Of a stretch of 64,000 nucleotides of DNA, positions 8,600-18,541 are shown one piece after another. Below the pieces are notes generated by a model. It was not told where the DNA came from and made no database searches. It saw nothing but the letters and a program-made list of their open reading frames with translations. The stretch's first letter is position 1. The number at the start of each line of letters is the position of its first letter. The position numbers and the translations under genes are program-made. The stretch is taken from positions 62,001 through 126,000 of the forward strand of contig NZ_JADKYZ010000011.1 of the NCBI RefSeq assembly GCF_015354245.1. Reading direction: 5' to 3'. The DNA comes from Diaphorobacter caeni (GTDB taxonomy: Bacteria; Pseudomonadota; Gammaproteobacteria; Burkholderiales; Burkholderiaceae_C).

Positions 8600-9781
8600 C
8601 TACATTTCTAGAATGACTTTGGAGATGATGGATTTCTGGATCTCGTTGGAGCCCGCATAGATCGTCACCACACGGCGGAAGAAATGCCGTTCTGCCCAGC
8701 CGCGCCCCTCGGGCGCCAGCAGGCCTGTGCCGTACTTCTGCCCCAGCACCACACCTGCGCTACCGAGCATCGCCATCGCCGTCTCGCTGACACGTTGCTG
8801 CAGCTCCGACCCACGAATCTTCAAATAGGAGGAGGCGGGGCCGGGCTCCTTGCCCTGCATCTGCTCCGCGATCACACTCAGCGCAGCCGCTTCCAGGGCG
8901 ATGAAGTCCACAGTCAGCGCAGCCAGCTTGCGACGCACCCAGGCAGTCTCGGCCAACGGCTTTCCATCCGCCGCCTTGAGCTCATGCGACATGCGCTCGA
9001 GTTCCAGAATGTCGCGTTTGGTGCGCGGAGCCTGCGCGTTGTTCACTCGTTCTCTCGCAAGCAGCTCCTTGGCGTAGGTCCACCCCTTGTTGAGCTCGCC
9101 AATCACGTTCTGGCGGGGAACGCGCACGTTGTCGAAAAAAACGGCGTTGACGCTATGTCCCTCGTCCATGGTGAGTATCGGCTGCAGGCTGATTCCCGGG
9201 TCAGTCATGTCCAGAATGAACACCGACAACCCTGCCTGCGGCTTGGCCTCCATGTCCGTGCGCGCCAAGCAGAACATCAGATCCGCGTGGTGACCACCAG
9301 AAAGCCAAGTCTTCTGTCCATTGATGATCCAGTGATCACCATCGAGCGTCGCGCGGGTCTTGAGCGATGCAAGATCCGAACCGGCATTGGGTTCCGAGAA
9401 TCCCTGGCACCAGAACTCCTCGCCCGCGAGAATCCGAGGCAGATAGCGCTGCTTCTGCTCATCGGAACCTTCCGCAATCAACATCGGCCCAGCCAGGAAG
9501 AGACCGTGCACGTCGCCAAGAGGCGCATCAGCGAATGCACATTCCTCTTCGAAAATATAGCGCTGGAGTTCGCTCCAGCCCGTCCCGCCGACCGCAACGG
9601 GCCAATGCGGAGCGCCCCAGCCTTGGGAGTGCAGCATGGCCTGCCAGCGCGCCATGTCTTCGCGCTCCATATGCAGGCCGCCGCGTGTTTCGTGCACGAA
9701 ATGCGCGTCCAGATGCTCTTGGAGAAAGGAACGCACTTCTTGGCGAAACCGAAGCAGCTCTGGAGTATCGAACAGACTCAT
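8600..9781 (-). CDS. acyl-CoA dehydrogenase
   Basis: A 393-residue FAD-dependent acyl-CoA dehydrogenase of normal length. Family signatures are WCQGFSEPNAGSDLASLKTR (flavin/substrate loop, about residue 125), INGQKTWLSGG, and a C-terminal IYAGSNEIQKSII. It would introduce a double bond into an acyl-CoA made by the ligase upstream and pass electrons to ETF. Its ATG overlaps the stop of the quinone oxidoreductase gene by four bases, and the short dehydrogenase follows after ten bases, so all three should be co-expressed. Confidence 0.92.
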   Translation of the reverse strand: MSLFDTPELLRFRQEVRSFLQEHLDAHFVHETRGGLHMEREDMARWQAMLHSQGWGAPHWPVAVGGTGWSELQRYIFEEECAFADAPLGDVHGLFLAGPMLIAEGSDEQKQRYLPRILAGEEFWCQGFSEPNAGSDLASLKTRATLDGDHWIINGQKTWLSGGHHADLMFCLARTDMEAKPQAGLSVFILDMTDPGISLQPILTMDEGHSVNAVFFDNVRVPRQNVIGELNKGWTYAKELLARERVNNAQAPRTKRDILELERMSHELKAADGKPLAETAWVRRKLAALTVDFIALEAAALSVIAEQMQGKEPGPASSYLKIRGSELQQRVSETAMAMLGSAGVVLGQKYGTGLLAPEGRGWAERHFFRRVVTIYAGSNEIQKSIISKVILEM

Positions 9782-10791
9782 GACATTCCTCCTTGCGGAA
9801 GCAGCACCAGCGATCCCGTGGTGGACCGGGATTCCAGCGCCCTGTGCGCATCCGCTGCCTGACTCAAGGGGAATCGTCCGCCCACGTGCACATTCAGAGC
9901 ACCATCCGCAATCAAGCCGAACAACTCATCTGCGGCACCCTGAAGATTTGGTTGGCTCTTCACATAAGCAAACACACCGGGTACCGACACCGTAAGTGAC
10001 CGCGCTGGTCCCAGATCAGCCAATGGCACGCTCGGCAAGCCTTCCGCGACCTGCCCGAGATTCACGATCTGACCAAATGGCTTGATGATCGACAGCGAGT
10101 CATGAAACACCGACCCGCCGAGCCCCTCGAACACCACATCGACACCCTGGCTGCCCGTGATGCGGCGCACGCCGTCCACGAAAGGCTCCCGGGAACCAAC
10201 GATGACTTCATCGCAGCCATTGCCCTTGGCCGCTTCCACCTTGGCCTCCGACCCGACGACGCCAATCACCTGCAAATTCATGCGCCTCGCCCATTGGGTC
10301 AACAGCGACCCCAGTCCCCCGGCAGCCGAATGCACAAGAATGCTCTGCCCCGCCCGCAGTCTTGTCACCTTGCTCAGCAGCATGTGCACCGTCAGGCCTT
10401 GCAAAGTTGCCGCGGCTGCCTGCTCAAACGTCACCGCCTCTGGCAACTTGACCAGATAGCTCTCCGACAGATTCCGCAGGCTCGCGTAACTGCCGATGGG
10501 CGGGCACGCGTACGAGACTCGATCACCCTCTCTGAATCGCTTCACCCCGCCGCCGACAGCAACCACCGTGCCTGCTGCCTCGACACCCAGCGCACCGGGC
10601 AACTGAGACAGCGGAAAAATTCCACGACGATGATAGGTATCGAGGTAGTTGATGCCAACGGCGCTTTGACGTATCTGCACCTCCCCCTCGGCGGGAGCTG
10701 GAATTTCCACCGCTTCGTATTGCATCGCTTCCGGCCCACCGTATGCATGAATGCGCACGGCATATTCGGTCTTGTTGTTCAGATCACTCAT
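9778..10791 (-). CDS. zinc-independent quinone oxidoreductase (MDR superfamily)
   Basis: A 337-residue medium-chain reductase of the quinone oxidoreductase group. It has the GroES-like N-terminal domain (GINYLDTYHRRGIFPLSQLP), the NADPH Rossmann motif HSAAGGLGSLL, and FEGLGGSVF. The structural zinc cysteines of alcohol dehydrogenases are absent, as expected for this group. It probably reduces a quinone or enone. The start MSDLNNKTEY overlaps the stop of the ligase gene (ATGA). A longer upstream frame in the same phase lies inside that gene and is not used. Confidence 0.9.
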   Translation of the reverse strand: MSDLNNKTEYAVRIHAYGGPEAMQYEAVEIPAPAEGEVQIRQSAVGINYLDTYHRRGIFPLSQLPGALGVEAAGTVVAVGGGVKRFREGDRVSYACPPIGSYASLRNLSESYLVKLPEAVTFEQAAAATLQGLTVHMLLSKVTRLRAGQSILVHSAAGGLGSLLTQWARRMNLQVIGVVGSEAKVEAAKGNGCDEVIVGSREPFVDGVRRITGSQGVDVVFEGLGGSVFHDSLSIIKPFGQIVNLGQVAEGLPSVPLADLGPARSLTVSVPGVFAYVKSQPNLQGAADELFGLIADGALNVHVGGRFPLSQAADAHRALESRSTTGSLVLLPQGGMS

Positions 10792-12356
10792 GTAGTCACC
10801 AACTGCTCGCGCAGTTCTCTCTTCAAGATCTTGCCCATCGGGTTTTTCGGCAGCGCCGTCAAAAAGTGCCATTTACGCGGCGTCTCGTAGTCCGCCAGCC
10901 GCTTCGAGCAGAATTCGCGCAGAGCCTCCGCCTGCAGGGCCACGCCCTCCACGGCGACCACGCACGCCGCGATGTCTTCACCGAGCCCGGCGTGCGGCAC
11001 CGCGACGACGGCGACCTCGGAGACACCCGGGAATTGATAGATCACCTCCTCGACGGCAGCGGAAGAAATCTTCAGCCCTCCGCGATTGATGATGTCCTTC
11101 TTGCGGTCCACAAAATGCAGATGCCCTTCTTCATCGAAGCGCCCGATATCCCCCGTTCGCACCCATCCGTCCACAAAAGTCGCACGCGTAGCCTCCGGAT
11201 TGCGCCAGTAGCCCTGTGCAGCGGAGGGTCCGGAGAACACGATCTCGCCATCGTTTCCGACTGGCAGAGGATTCAGCTCGTCATCCACCACGCTCACCGC
11301 GCAACCCGTCATCGGCTGACCAATGCATCCCGCCTTGCGCGGCAGGAACCATGGCGCCAAAAAGGTCCCCGAGGGGCCCGTTTCCGTCATGCCCCAAATA
11401 TGAATCTGGTCAGCCCACGGCAGGCGCTCACTGAACTTGTTGATCACTTCGATGGGCATCGCAGCCCCACCGTAGGCGACACGGCGCACCCTTGAGAGGT
11501 CGTAGCGACCACGCGCATACTCGTCGATCATGAAGTGCAATGGCGATGTGACGCCGTGGTAGACCGTCGTCCCTTCGCTCTCGATCAGGCGCAGCCGACC
11601 CGCGTTGTCCAGTGTGGTCTGCTCCAGTGTCACAGCTGCCCCACTCACCCAGGCCGCCATGCATGCCATGTTGAGCACCGAGCTGGTGTAGAGCGGCCAA
11701 GCGCCTTGATATCCATCCTGAGAGGTCAGGCCGATGCCACTGGCGATGGAGAAGCCGCAGTAGATCTGGCTTCTGTGACTGTGCATGACCGCCTTGGAGC
11801 GCGCCGTGGTCCCTGACGTGAACAAAAGAACACTGGTCGCATCGGCACTCGGGAAGTCCGGCAACGGTTCATAGTTGAACACCTGTTCCGGCTCCGGCCA
11901 GACATCGCGGTTGCGCGGCGGAGCACCGACGACCAGCCGTGCGGCATGCGGATAAAGCCTTGCCACCCGTTGCACATCGCCACGGGTGCAGACGATAAAG
12001 CGCGGCTCCACCAGTCCCAGTGCATAAGTCAATTCGTCGTCGGATCCCCGCACGTTGATCGGAGAGACGATGGCGCCCAGCCTCCAGCAACCCAGCGCGG
12101 TCAGCACACCTTCACGAACTGCATCGTTGTTGAGAAACAGCGCGACCCGCTCACCTGCGGTGAGCCCCTTGAGCAGCAGGCCCCTCGCCACCGCATTCAT
12201 GCGAGACACCAGTTGCGCATAGGTGAGCCGATCACGGAATCCCCGGTGACTTTGGGCCGAAAGCGCCAATCTGAAAGGGTGTTCCGTCGCACGACGAATG
12301 AGCAACTGCGGAATGGATATTCCGTGCAGCGCGTTGAATGAATTGAGATCGCTCAT
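10788..12356 (-). CDS. AMP-dependent acyl-CoA synthetase/ligase
   Basis: A 522-residue ANL-superfamily ligase that adenylates a carboxylic acid and transfers it to CoA. Core motifs in order are LLFTSGTTARSKAVMHSH (P-loop), WGMTETGP, GWVRTGDIGRFDEEG, DRKKDIINRGG (hinge), and the catalytic Lys in PKNPMGKILKRE. It is the entry enzyme of the unit and defines the substrate as a free acid. The ATG chosen has GGTGG just upstream. An in-frame ATG 18 bases earlier overlaps the SDR stop as ATGA and is equally possible. The chain length or aromatic preference cannot be read from sequence. Confidence 0.92.
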   Translation of the reverse strand: MSDLNSFNALHGISIPQLLIRRATEHPFRLALSAQSHRGFRDRLTYAQLVSRMNAVARGLLLKGLTAGERVALFLNNDAVREGVLTALGCWRLGAIVSPINVRGSDDELTYALGLVEPRFIVCTRGDVQRVARLYPHAARLVVGAPPRNRDVWPEPEQVFNYEPLPDFPSADATSVLLFTSGTTARSKAVMHSHRSQIYCGFSIASGIGLTSQDGYQGAWPLYTSSVLNMACMAAWVSGAAVTLEQTTLDNAGRLRLIESEGTTVYHGVTSPLHFMIDEYARGRYDLSRVRRVAYGGAAMPIEVINKFSERLPWADQIHIWGMTETGPSGTFLAPWFLPRKAGCIGQPMTGCAVSVVDDELNPLPVGNDGEIVFSGPSAAQGYWRNPEATRATFVDGWVRTGDIGRFDEEGHLHFVDRKKDIINRGGLKISSAAVEEVIYQFPGVSEVAVVAVPHAGLGEDIAACVVAVEGVALQAEALREFCSKRLADYETPRKWHFLTALPKNPMGKILKRELREQLVTT

Positions 12357-12370
12357 GGTTCCACCACAGG

Positions 12371-13081
12371 TCATGCGACGCTGTACCCCCCATCGACCGG
12401 CAGCACGACTCCGGTGATGTAAGCCGCATCGGCAGAGCCCAGAAACGCCACCGCCTTGGCGACCTCGACAGGCTTTCCCCAGCGGGCTGCTGGGATGCGT
12501 TGAAGGATCGGAGTTGCACGCTCCGGGTCGGAAAACGCGTTGGTTGACATGCGCGTTTCAATCCAGCCCGGCGCGACTGCATTGACTCGGACACCGTGCT
12601 TGGCAAAGGCAACTGCCAGAGAGCGGGTCAGCGAAACCACCGCGCCCTTGCTCGCCGAGTAGGCTGGATTGCGCCCGGAGCCAAAATAGCTCCACATGGA
12701 GGCATAGTTGACGATGCTGCCACCAGCGCGCGCCAGCGAATCTCGCAAGGCAACGCAGGCGAGTTGCGTTCCGAGCAGATTGACATCGATGACTTTCCTG
12801 AATCCAAGCATGTCGAATTCACGTTCATCGTGCAGGATGACACCTGCCGCGTTGATGAGCATATCCACACGCGGATGCTGTCGAGCGAGCGTTTCGAACA
12901 CATGGGCGTCGGTGATGTCCGCATTCTGGAATTCGATGCCCGACCCCTCCAGCTCAGACTCAGTGTCCAGCCCCAGCGCCACAACCCGCCAACCACGGCG
13001 ACGCAACTCCAGACCGGCAGCCAGGCCGAGTCCGGTTCCACCGCCAGTGATGATCGCCAAAGATGTATTGTGATTTTCCAT
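12371..13081 (-). CDS. SDR family oxidoreductase
   Basis: A 236-residue classical SDR. TGGGTGLG is near residue 12, followed by NAAGV, a Ser in YASMWS, the active pair in YSASK, and the end VLPVDGGYSVA. It lies between the GldA-like dehydrogenase and the acyl-CoA ligase, and probably oxidises or reduces a hydroxyl of the substrate or a hydroxyacyl-CoA. Confidence 0.9.
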   Translation of the reverse strand: MENHNTSLAIITGGGTGLGLAAGLELRRRGWRVVALGLDTESELEGSGIEFQNADITDAHVFETLARQHPRVDMLINAAGVILHDEREFDMLGFRKVIDVNLLGTQLACVALRDSLARAGGSIVNYASMWSYFGSGRNPAYSASKGAVVSLTRSLAVAFAKHGVRVNAVAPGWIETRMSTNAFSDPERATPILQRIPAARWGKPVEVAKAVAFLGSADAAYITGVVLPVDGGYSVA

Positions 13082-13098
13082 ATCAACTCTTCTTCCTG

Positions 13099-14211
13099 TC
13101 AGTCCTGAGAAAGCGACTCCACGGTGGTCATGGCGACTTCAAAGCTTTCAGCATCGAGCGGCCGTGCAAAATGCTTGAGATGCGGCGCCGTCATCGCCCC
13201 CTCCGCAATGCACCGGATCACTTCCAGATCCACACTCGCGACGCCCAAGTCGCGCAGTGACGTGGCCAGTCCAACGCTGTGATGAAAGGCAATCTGCTGC
13301 GCCATGAACTCTTGGCTGCGCTGCTCAAGAGCAAACTGCACGAGCAATCCATATGCCACCTGCTGCCCATGCAACCGCGCGGCGATTTCCGGTACACGCG
13401 TGAGGCCGCGAGTCATCGAGTGCGCAATGGAGAGTCCACTGTTCTCAAACGCAAGGCCGGCCAGCAGAACGAGGCCCTCGGTCAGGTTCTCGAAGGCAAG
13501 GTCTGGCACACCAGCCTCCAGCGATCGCAAGCCCGCGACGGCGTTCTCCCGAATCATCCGATCACAGGTAAGAGACAACTGCTCTGCCGCCACGGTGCTT
13601 CGCCCGCCGAACAGATTCAAACCGTTCGCCGCCCTCGCCTGCTGGCCCTCGTAGAGCTTGCACAGCGCGTCGCCAATGCCCGAGATCAGCAGTGCACGGG
13701 GGGCCTTGATCAATACTTGGGTGTCAACGATCACCGCGTCAGGGTTGCGCGGCAGATGCTCAACGGACTCCATCTCGTGCCGAGCGTTGTAGTAGACGAA
13801 GGATTCGCTGCATGGCCCGTCATTGGATGCCGAGGTCGGCAGGACCACGAGCCGAGCGCCCAACTCCCTGGAAACCGCCTTGCCGGTATCCACCCCCTTG
13901 CCGCCTCCCGCCGCGATCACCACATCGGGCGTCTGACCCGATGCAGTGACGGTCTGAACGATCTCCTTGACCAGAGCGCGTGTCACGTCGCCATTCGACT
14001 CAGCCCACTCCAGTTGCAACCCATGCTGGGCACAACCGCTACGCAGGGGCTCCCAGACCAGTTGCGCCACGGTCGTGTCCGCCACGAGCAGTGGACGCTT
14101 GCCCAACCGCGCGCACATGGGTCCTGCGAGACCAAGTGCTCCCGGTCCTTGGAAGTACCGGTGTGCGGACCCGTAGGCGCGCACCTGTGTCATGTTCACT
14201 TCCGTGCTCAT
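13099..14211 (-). CDS. iron-containing alcohol dehydrogenase, glycerol-dehydrogenase-like
   Basis: A 370-residue group III metal-dependent dehydrogenase. The nucleotide-binding region has VIAAGGGKGVDTGKA, and the metal ligands fit the GldA pattern: Asp in GIGDALCK, His in SIAHSMTRG and His in RLHGQQVAYG. GldA-like enzymes oxidise vicinal diols, for example glycerol to dihydroxyacetone. The start overlaps the stop of the transketolase C-subunit gene. Its place directly after a split transketolase suggests that it makes or consumes a short hydroxyketone that the transketolase uses. That link is inference. A second homologue lies at 29264-30367. Confidence 0.9.
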   Translation of the reverse strand: MSTEVNMTQVRAYGSAHRYFQGPGALGLAGPMCARLGKRPLLVADTTVAQLVWEPLRSGCAQHGLQLEWAESNGDVTRALVKEIVQTVTASGQTPDVVIAAGGGKGVDTGKAVSRELGARLVVLPTSASNDGPCSESFVYYNARHEMESVEHLPRNPDAVIVDTQVLIKAPRALLISGIGDALCKLYEGQQARAANGLNLFGGRSTVAAEQLSLTCDRMIRENAVAGLRSLEAGVPDLAFENLTEGLVLLAGLAFENSGLSIAHSMTRGLTRVPEIAARLHGQQVAYGLLVQFALEQRSQEFMAQQIAFHHSVGLATSLRDLGVASVDLEVIRCIAEGAMTAPHLKHFARPLDAESFEVAMTTVESLSQD

Positions 14212-15191
14212 CGCAGCCAATGCTCCACACGTTCGATGATCCGATCCGTGCTCAGTCCGTACTTGTTCAGCAGGTAGGCATGAGAGCCACATTCCGTGAA
14301 CTGGTCAGGAATGGCGATCTTCAGCACGGGTCGGTGCAGCCCCGCATCGAAAAGCGCCTCGATGGCCAGCGTCGCAAGCCCACCGCTGGCCACGTGGTTC
14401 TCGCAGATCACCAGACGCTTGACCGACGCCGCGAAGTCAAGCAGACCCGCTGCATCAAACGGCTTGATGCTTGCCGTGTGGAACAGACTGGACTGAATGC
14501 CTTTCTTTGCAAGCGCCTCGCGTGCGTTGATCACTCGCTCGGTCATGGTGCCGGTCGAGACAAAGCCGATGTCCGCTCCGTCTCCGATGACATGACCCTT
14601 GCCGACACGCACCCGGTGTGCCTTCGGATCAAACACCACTGGCACGTTGGCCCGCAGCAGTCGGCAATAAACCGTACCCGGAATGTCAACCGCCATGGCG
14701 GCGATCTGCTCCATCTCGGTTGCGTCGCAGGGGTCCAGCACCGTCATGTTCGGAATCGAACGCATCAGCGCCAGATCCTCATTGGCCTGGTGCGTCCCAC
14801 CATAGCCGCTCATCAACCCGGGATTGCCTGCGAACATCTTCACGTTCTCGTCGCTGTGCGCACAGGCAATGGCGAGAAAATCATAGGCACGCCGCGTTGC
14901 AAACGTTCCGTATGTAGTGCAATACGCCACCTTCCCCACTTTGGACAAACCCGCAGCGGCAGTGACCAGCGCTTGCTCAGCCATCCCGACGTTGAAGAAA
15001 CGGTCCGGGTACTTGTGTCGGAAATCCGCAATATCCGTGTACTTGCCCAGATCGGCGGTGAGCACAACAAGCTCGTCATGCGTTTGCGCCGCCTTCATGG
15101 TGCCGATCGAAAAAGGGGCGAACACCGCATCGCGGCCGACCACCGCCTCGGATTCGCTCATCGCAAGCGTGCGGGATTTCACTTCAGACAT
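14208..15191 (-). CDS. transketolase, C-terminal (pyrimidine-binding) subunit
   Basis: A 327-residue protein equal to the pyrimidine-binding and C-terminal domains of transketolase or 1-deoxyxylulose-5-phosphate synthase-like enzymes. The catalytic Glu that activates thiamine diphosphate is in RFFNVGMAEQALV, and SGYGGTHQANEDLALMRSIP follows. It needs the separate N-terminal subunit encoded just upstream; its ATG lies eight bases inside that gene. Split transketolases are known from dedicated catabolic pathways such as those for apiose or sulfosugars, so this pair probably serves the operon rather than the pentose phosphate pathway. Confidence 0.92.
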   Translation of the reverse strand: MSEVKSRTLAMSESEAVVGRDAVFAPFSIGTMKAAQTHDELVVLTADLGKYTDIADFRHKYPDRFFNVGMAEQALVTAAAGLSKVGKVAYCTTYGTFATRRAYDFLAIACAHSDENVKMFAGNPGLMSGYGGTHQANEDLALMRSIPNMTVLDPCDATEMEQIAAMAVDIPGTVYCRLLRANVPVVFDPKAHRVRVGKGHVIGDGADIGFVSTGTMTERVINAREALAKKGIQSSLFHTASIKPFDAAGLLDFAASVKRLVICENHVASGGLATLAIEALFDAGLHRPVLKIAIPDQFTECGSHAYLLNKYGLSTDRIIERVEHWLR

Positions 15192-16035
15192 TTTCGGCCT
15201 CCAGTTCACGGGCTACAAGATCCCATTCATCCGCGTCGATGCGCACGAAATGCGCACGATCGCGCTGCTCAATGCGCTTGACACCACATCCCGGTGTCGT
15301 GCGCATGATCACCGCCTTGGGTTGGCCTTCTCGCTTGCGCGCCCAGGCGAAGGCGTCCAGCAGTTGATGCAGATCGTTGCCGTTGATCTCGCGCACCATC
15401 CAGCCAAAGGCTGCAAAGCGTGCTGGCACCGGCTCGATGTTCACCACCATCGGACCGTCGGCCTGAATGCCGTTGCAGTCCACCCAGCACACGAGGTTGT
15501 CGAGCTTGAAGCTGGCCGCAGTGTTGGCCGCCTCCCATGTGGATCCCTCCTGCAGCTCACCGTCCGAGACTTCAACGTGGATCGTCGACTGACGACCATC
15601 CTGTCGATAGCCCATGGCAGCTCCCGTCGCGATGCCCAGCCCATGCCCGAGCGATCCGCCCGTCATCTCGACTCCTGGCACATGGCCTTCCATGGTGCTC
15701 ATCTCAAGCGGGCTGCCATCGGCTCCATAGCTGTCCAGCGTGCCTGGATCGACGATGCCAAGCTCGGCCAAAACGGCCCACATGGCGATGGAGTAATGGC
15801 CGGTGGAGAGATAAAATCGCTTGCGGTCATTGCGCGAGAAATCCAGATCCTCTGCACCAAACTCATGGAAATACAAGGTCGCCAGAAAATCGGCCATTCC
15901 CATGCCCTGCCCCAGATACCCCTGCCCTTTGCCGCGGGCCTGTTGGATCATTTTTCTTCGCAAGTTGAGCGCAACGGCCCTCAACTCCTGCGGCGTCTGC
16001 AGCGGCTGACGCTCCACTATTGCACGCTGATTCAT
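15184..16035 (-). CDS. transketolase, N-terminal (ThDP pyrophosphate-binding) subunit
   Basis: A 283-residue protein matching the first domain of transketolase. The His and Gly of HYSIAMWAVLAELG, GSLGHGLGIATGAAMG, and the thiamine motif GDG/N form VSDGELQEGSTWEA followed by CWVDCNGIQ are all visible. It forms an active enzyme with the overlapping C-terminal subunit and transfers a two-carbon ketol unit. It follows livF by 14 bases and so belongs to the same transcript as the Liv importer. Confidence 0.93.
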   Translation of the reverse strand: MNQRAIVERQPLQTPQELRAVALNLRRKMIQQARGKGQGYLGQGMGMADFLATLYFHEFGAEDLDFSRNDRKRFYLSTGHYSIAMWAVLAELGIVDPGTLDSYGADGSPLEMSTMEGHVPGVEMTGGSLGHGLGIATGAAMGYRQDGRQSTIHVEVSDGELQEGSTWEAANTAASFKLDNLVCWVDCNGIQADGPMVVNIEPVPARFAAFGWMVREINGNDLHQLLDAFAWARKREGQPKAVIMRTTPGCGVKRIEQRDRAHFVRIDADEWDLVARELEAENV

Positions 16036-16049
16036 GATGCTGGGTCTCC

Positions 16050-16760
16050 TTACATTCCGAGGTAGGTACTGCGCAGGTGCGCGTTGGAAAGCAACTCTTC
16101 TCCGCCGCCCTTGAGCGAAATCGAACCGTTTTCGAGCACGTATCCGTAGTCCGCCATCTGCAGCACCTTGAATACGTTCTGTTCAATCACCAAGACCGTC
16201 ACACCGAGATCGCGGATCTTTCGGATGGAGTCGAACAGGCGATCGACCATGATGGGAGCAAGTCCCAGGGAGGGCTCGTCCAGCGCAAGCACCGATGGCT
16301 TGGCCATCAAGGCCCGTCCCACGGCAACCATCTGCTGTTGACCGCCGGAGAGCGTCGACGCCGGCAGCTTCTGACGCTCCTCCAGAATCGGGAAAAGATC
16401 AAAAACTTCCCGGAGCGTCTGGTCGCGAAGCGCTCGCGCTCTGGTGTTGTGCGCACCCACAAGCAGGTTCTCGCGAATCGACATGCCGCCAAAGAGCTGC
16501 TTGCCTTCAGGCGATTGCGAGAACCCGGCTTGCACAACTTCGTGTGGCTTCAGGCCCTGCAGAGGAACTCCCTCAAGAGTGATGCTCCCGCCTGTCGGCT
16601 TGAGCATTCCGGAGATGGTGCGCAGCAATGTCGTCTTGCCGGCGCCATTGGCGCCGATCAGAGCGACCATCTGCCCCGCCTCGACACTCAGGTCCATTCC
16701 ACGCAGAACGGATACGTCGCCATACCCCACCGTCAAATTGCGAACTTCAAGCGCCGGCAT
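16050..16760 (-). CDS. livF: branched-chain amino acid-type ABC transporter ATP-binding protein LivF
   Basis: A 236-residue ABC ATPase. Walker A is GANGAGKTT (about residue 38), the signature is LSGGQQQMVAVGRAL, Walker B is VLALDEPSLGLAP, and the switch His region is VLVIEQN. The short LivF form with SQSPEGKQLFGGMSIRENL is clear. It powers import with LivG, LivM and LivH. Its ATG lies inside the end of livG. The Liv family also transports aromatic acids, hydroxy acids and amides, so the ligand here is probably the acid activated by the ligase downstream. Confidence 0.95.
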   Translation of the reverse strand: MPALEVRNLTVGYGDVSVLRGMDLSVEAGQMVALIGANGAGKTTLLRTISGMLKPTGGSITLEGVPLQGLKPHEVVQAGFSQSPEGKQLFGGMSIRENLLVGAHNTRARALRDQTLREVFDLFPILEERQKLPASTLSGGQQQMVAVGRALMAKPSVLALDEPSLGLAPIMVDRLFDSIRKIRDLGVTVLVIEQNVFKVLQMADYGYVLENGSISLKGGGEELLSNAHLRSTYLGM

Positions 16761-17484
16761 CGATGTAGTCCTCTCCAAAATAGGCCTTGAGCACGTCGGG
16801 CTGCTTTACCACCTCGGCAGGCTCTCCATCTGCGATCAATTCACCGTGGTGCATGACGATCACGCGATGCGAAAGTCCCATGATCACTTTCATCACATGC
16901 TCGATGATCAGTACCGTCACACCGCGCTGATGGACTTTCTTCACCAGCTCCACCATTGCCATGGCTTCTTGCGGCGTCGCGCCAGCAACCACTTCATCCA
17001 TCAGCAGAAGCTGGGGATCCGTAGAGAGCGCACGTCCCAATTCGACCTTGCGGCGTTCGAAGGCTGTGAGGTTGTCGGCATCCGTGTTCGCAACATGGCT
17101 CAGCCCCAGAAAATCGAGCAGTTCATCGGCCTTGTGAAGGCTGCGTTCCCGGTCGTTGGTTTTCACAAGTCCTCCGACCAGCAGGTTTTCGCGCGTCGTC
17201 ATTCCACCGAACGGTTTGGAGAGCTGGAACGTGCGGCCAATGCCCGCCTGGCAAACACTCCATGGGCGCATGCTGGTGATTTCCTTGCCGTCGAGCAGGA
17301 TCCGTCCTTGATCGGCATTCACAAACCCGGCAATCATGTTGAATGCGGTGGTCTTGCCAGCACCATTGGGTCCGAGCAATCCAAGGATCTCCCCCTTCTT
17401 CAATGTGAAGGACAAGTCCTTCACCGCCTGCACTCCGCCAAAACGCTTGGCAATGTGTTCAACTTGCAGCAGCGTGGTGCTCAT
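16747..17484 (-). CDS. livG: branched-chain amino acid-type ABC transporter ATP-binding protein LivG
   Basis: A 245-residue ABC ATPase. Walker A is GPNGAGKTT, the LivG-specific insert [20 protein letters not shown] is present, and a degenerate signature [16 protein letters not shown] precedes Walker [11 protein letters not shown]. The usual Asp-Glu is kept. The C-terminal extension [17 protein letters not shown] is typical. Start and stop overlap livM and livF, consistent with equimolar expression. Confidence 0.95.
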   Translation of the reverse strand: MSTTLLQVEHIAKRFGGVQAVKDLSFTLKKGEILGLLGPNGAGKTTAFNMIAGFVNADQGRILLDGKEITSMRPWSVCQAGIGRTFQLSKPFGGMTTRENLLVGGLVKTNDRERSLHKADELLDFLGLSHVANTDADNLTAFERRKVELGRALSTDPQLLLMDEVVAGATPQEAMAMVELVKKVHQRGVTVLIIEHVMKVIMGLSHRVIVMHHGELIADGEPAEVVKQPDVLKAYFGEDYIDAGA

Positions 17485-18533
17485 GCCTTGCCCCTCCCGA
17501 ACAGTCTTTTGCCAATGCGCTGGATCGGGTCCAGCAAACCCTTCGGCAGATAGAGCACTGCAAGTATCAGTACCAATCCGTAGAGCACCAGATGCAGCCC
17601 CGGCAATTGCCCACCGAACCAGGAGCGCGCCAGCTCCGCGACGGGCGCAAGGAAGGCGGCACCGACTAGCGGGCCAAACACCGTTCCCTGTCCACCGATG
17701 ATGGCCATCAATGCCATGTCAATGGAAAGCTCCACTCCCATGTTGCGCTCCGGGTTGATGAAGCGGATGAACTGCGCGTAGAAGCTGCCGCCCAAAGCCG
17801 TCATGAATGCGCTGATGGCATAGGCCGTCAGCGTGTAGCGCGTCGGATTGATCCCCAGTGATTCCGCTGCGTCCCGATCACCGCGAATGGCCTTCAAGCA
17901 AACGCCCAACCGGCTGCGCTCCATGATGGCCGTGATGCCCATCACCAACACCAGCATGCCCAGAATGATGTAGTAGTACGGTACCTTGCTGTCGAACTGG
18001 AACAATGCCCAGTTGGTACCGACCAAAGGCACTGACAGCCCCTCGGCACCCTTGATGTTGATACCCAGCACCGTGTCGGTGTTCTCCACCCAGATCCGAA
18101 CGATCTCGGCGACCGCGATGGTGGTCAGGGCGAAGTACGGACCGCGCAGACGCATGGTCGGGAACCCGATGGCCACCGCAAGAATCGCCGCTGCAACGCC
18201 GCCTACCAGCATTCCAATCCACGGAGACAAGCCCATGCCCGTCAGCAGCAAAACGGAGCAGTATCCGCCCACTCCACTGAAGACCGAGTGACCAAACGAT
18301 ATCTGACCGACGTATCCGCACATGAGGTTCCATGCACTGGCCAGATACGCAAAGTACAGCACCATGATGAGACTGTGCAGATAGAACTCGTCGCGCACCA
18401 TCACCGGCAACGCAAGTCCGACTGCCAGCAGCACCACACTGACGACAAGCATCGACGAAGACTTTGGAGGCTGACCCATCATCGAGCCAGAGACCGCATC
18501 GGACCTGCCTGCCTGAAACGTTGAAGTATTCAT
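17481..18533 (-). CDS. livM: branched-chain amino acid-type ABC transporter permease LivM
   Basis: A 350-residue inner-membrane permease with about nine or ten hydrophobic segments. Landmarks are [19 protein letters not shown], the EAA-like loop, and [17 protein letters not shown] and [12 protein letters not shown]. The N-terminal start [11 protein letters not shown] lies eight bases after livH. The frame extends upstream inside livH, but that part is charged and not a membrane sequence, so it is not used. Confidence 0.94.
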   Translation of the reverse strand: MNTSTFQAGRSDAVSGSMMGQPPKSSSMLVVSVVLLAVGLALPVMVRDEFYLHSLIMVLYFAYLASAWNLMCGYVGQISFGHSVFSGVGGYCSVLLLTGMGLSPWIGMLVGGVAAAILAVAIGFPTMRLRGPYFALTTIAVAEIVRIWVENTDTVLGINIKGAEGLSVPLVGTNWALFQFDSKVPYYYIILGMLVLVMGITAIMERSRLGVCLKAIRGDRDAAESLGINPTRYTLTAYAISAFMTALGGSFYAQFIRFINPERNMGVELSIDMALMAIIGGQGTVFGPLVGAAFLAPVAELARSWFGGQLPGLHLVLYGLVLILAVLYLPKGLLDPIQRIGKRLFGRGKA

Positions 18534-18541
18534 GTATGACC

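Noticed and set aside
13980-15281. 433-codon frame on the plus strand
   Set aside because: Antisense to the split transketolase genes and low in hydrophobic core segments.
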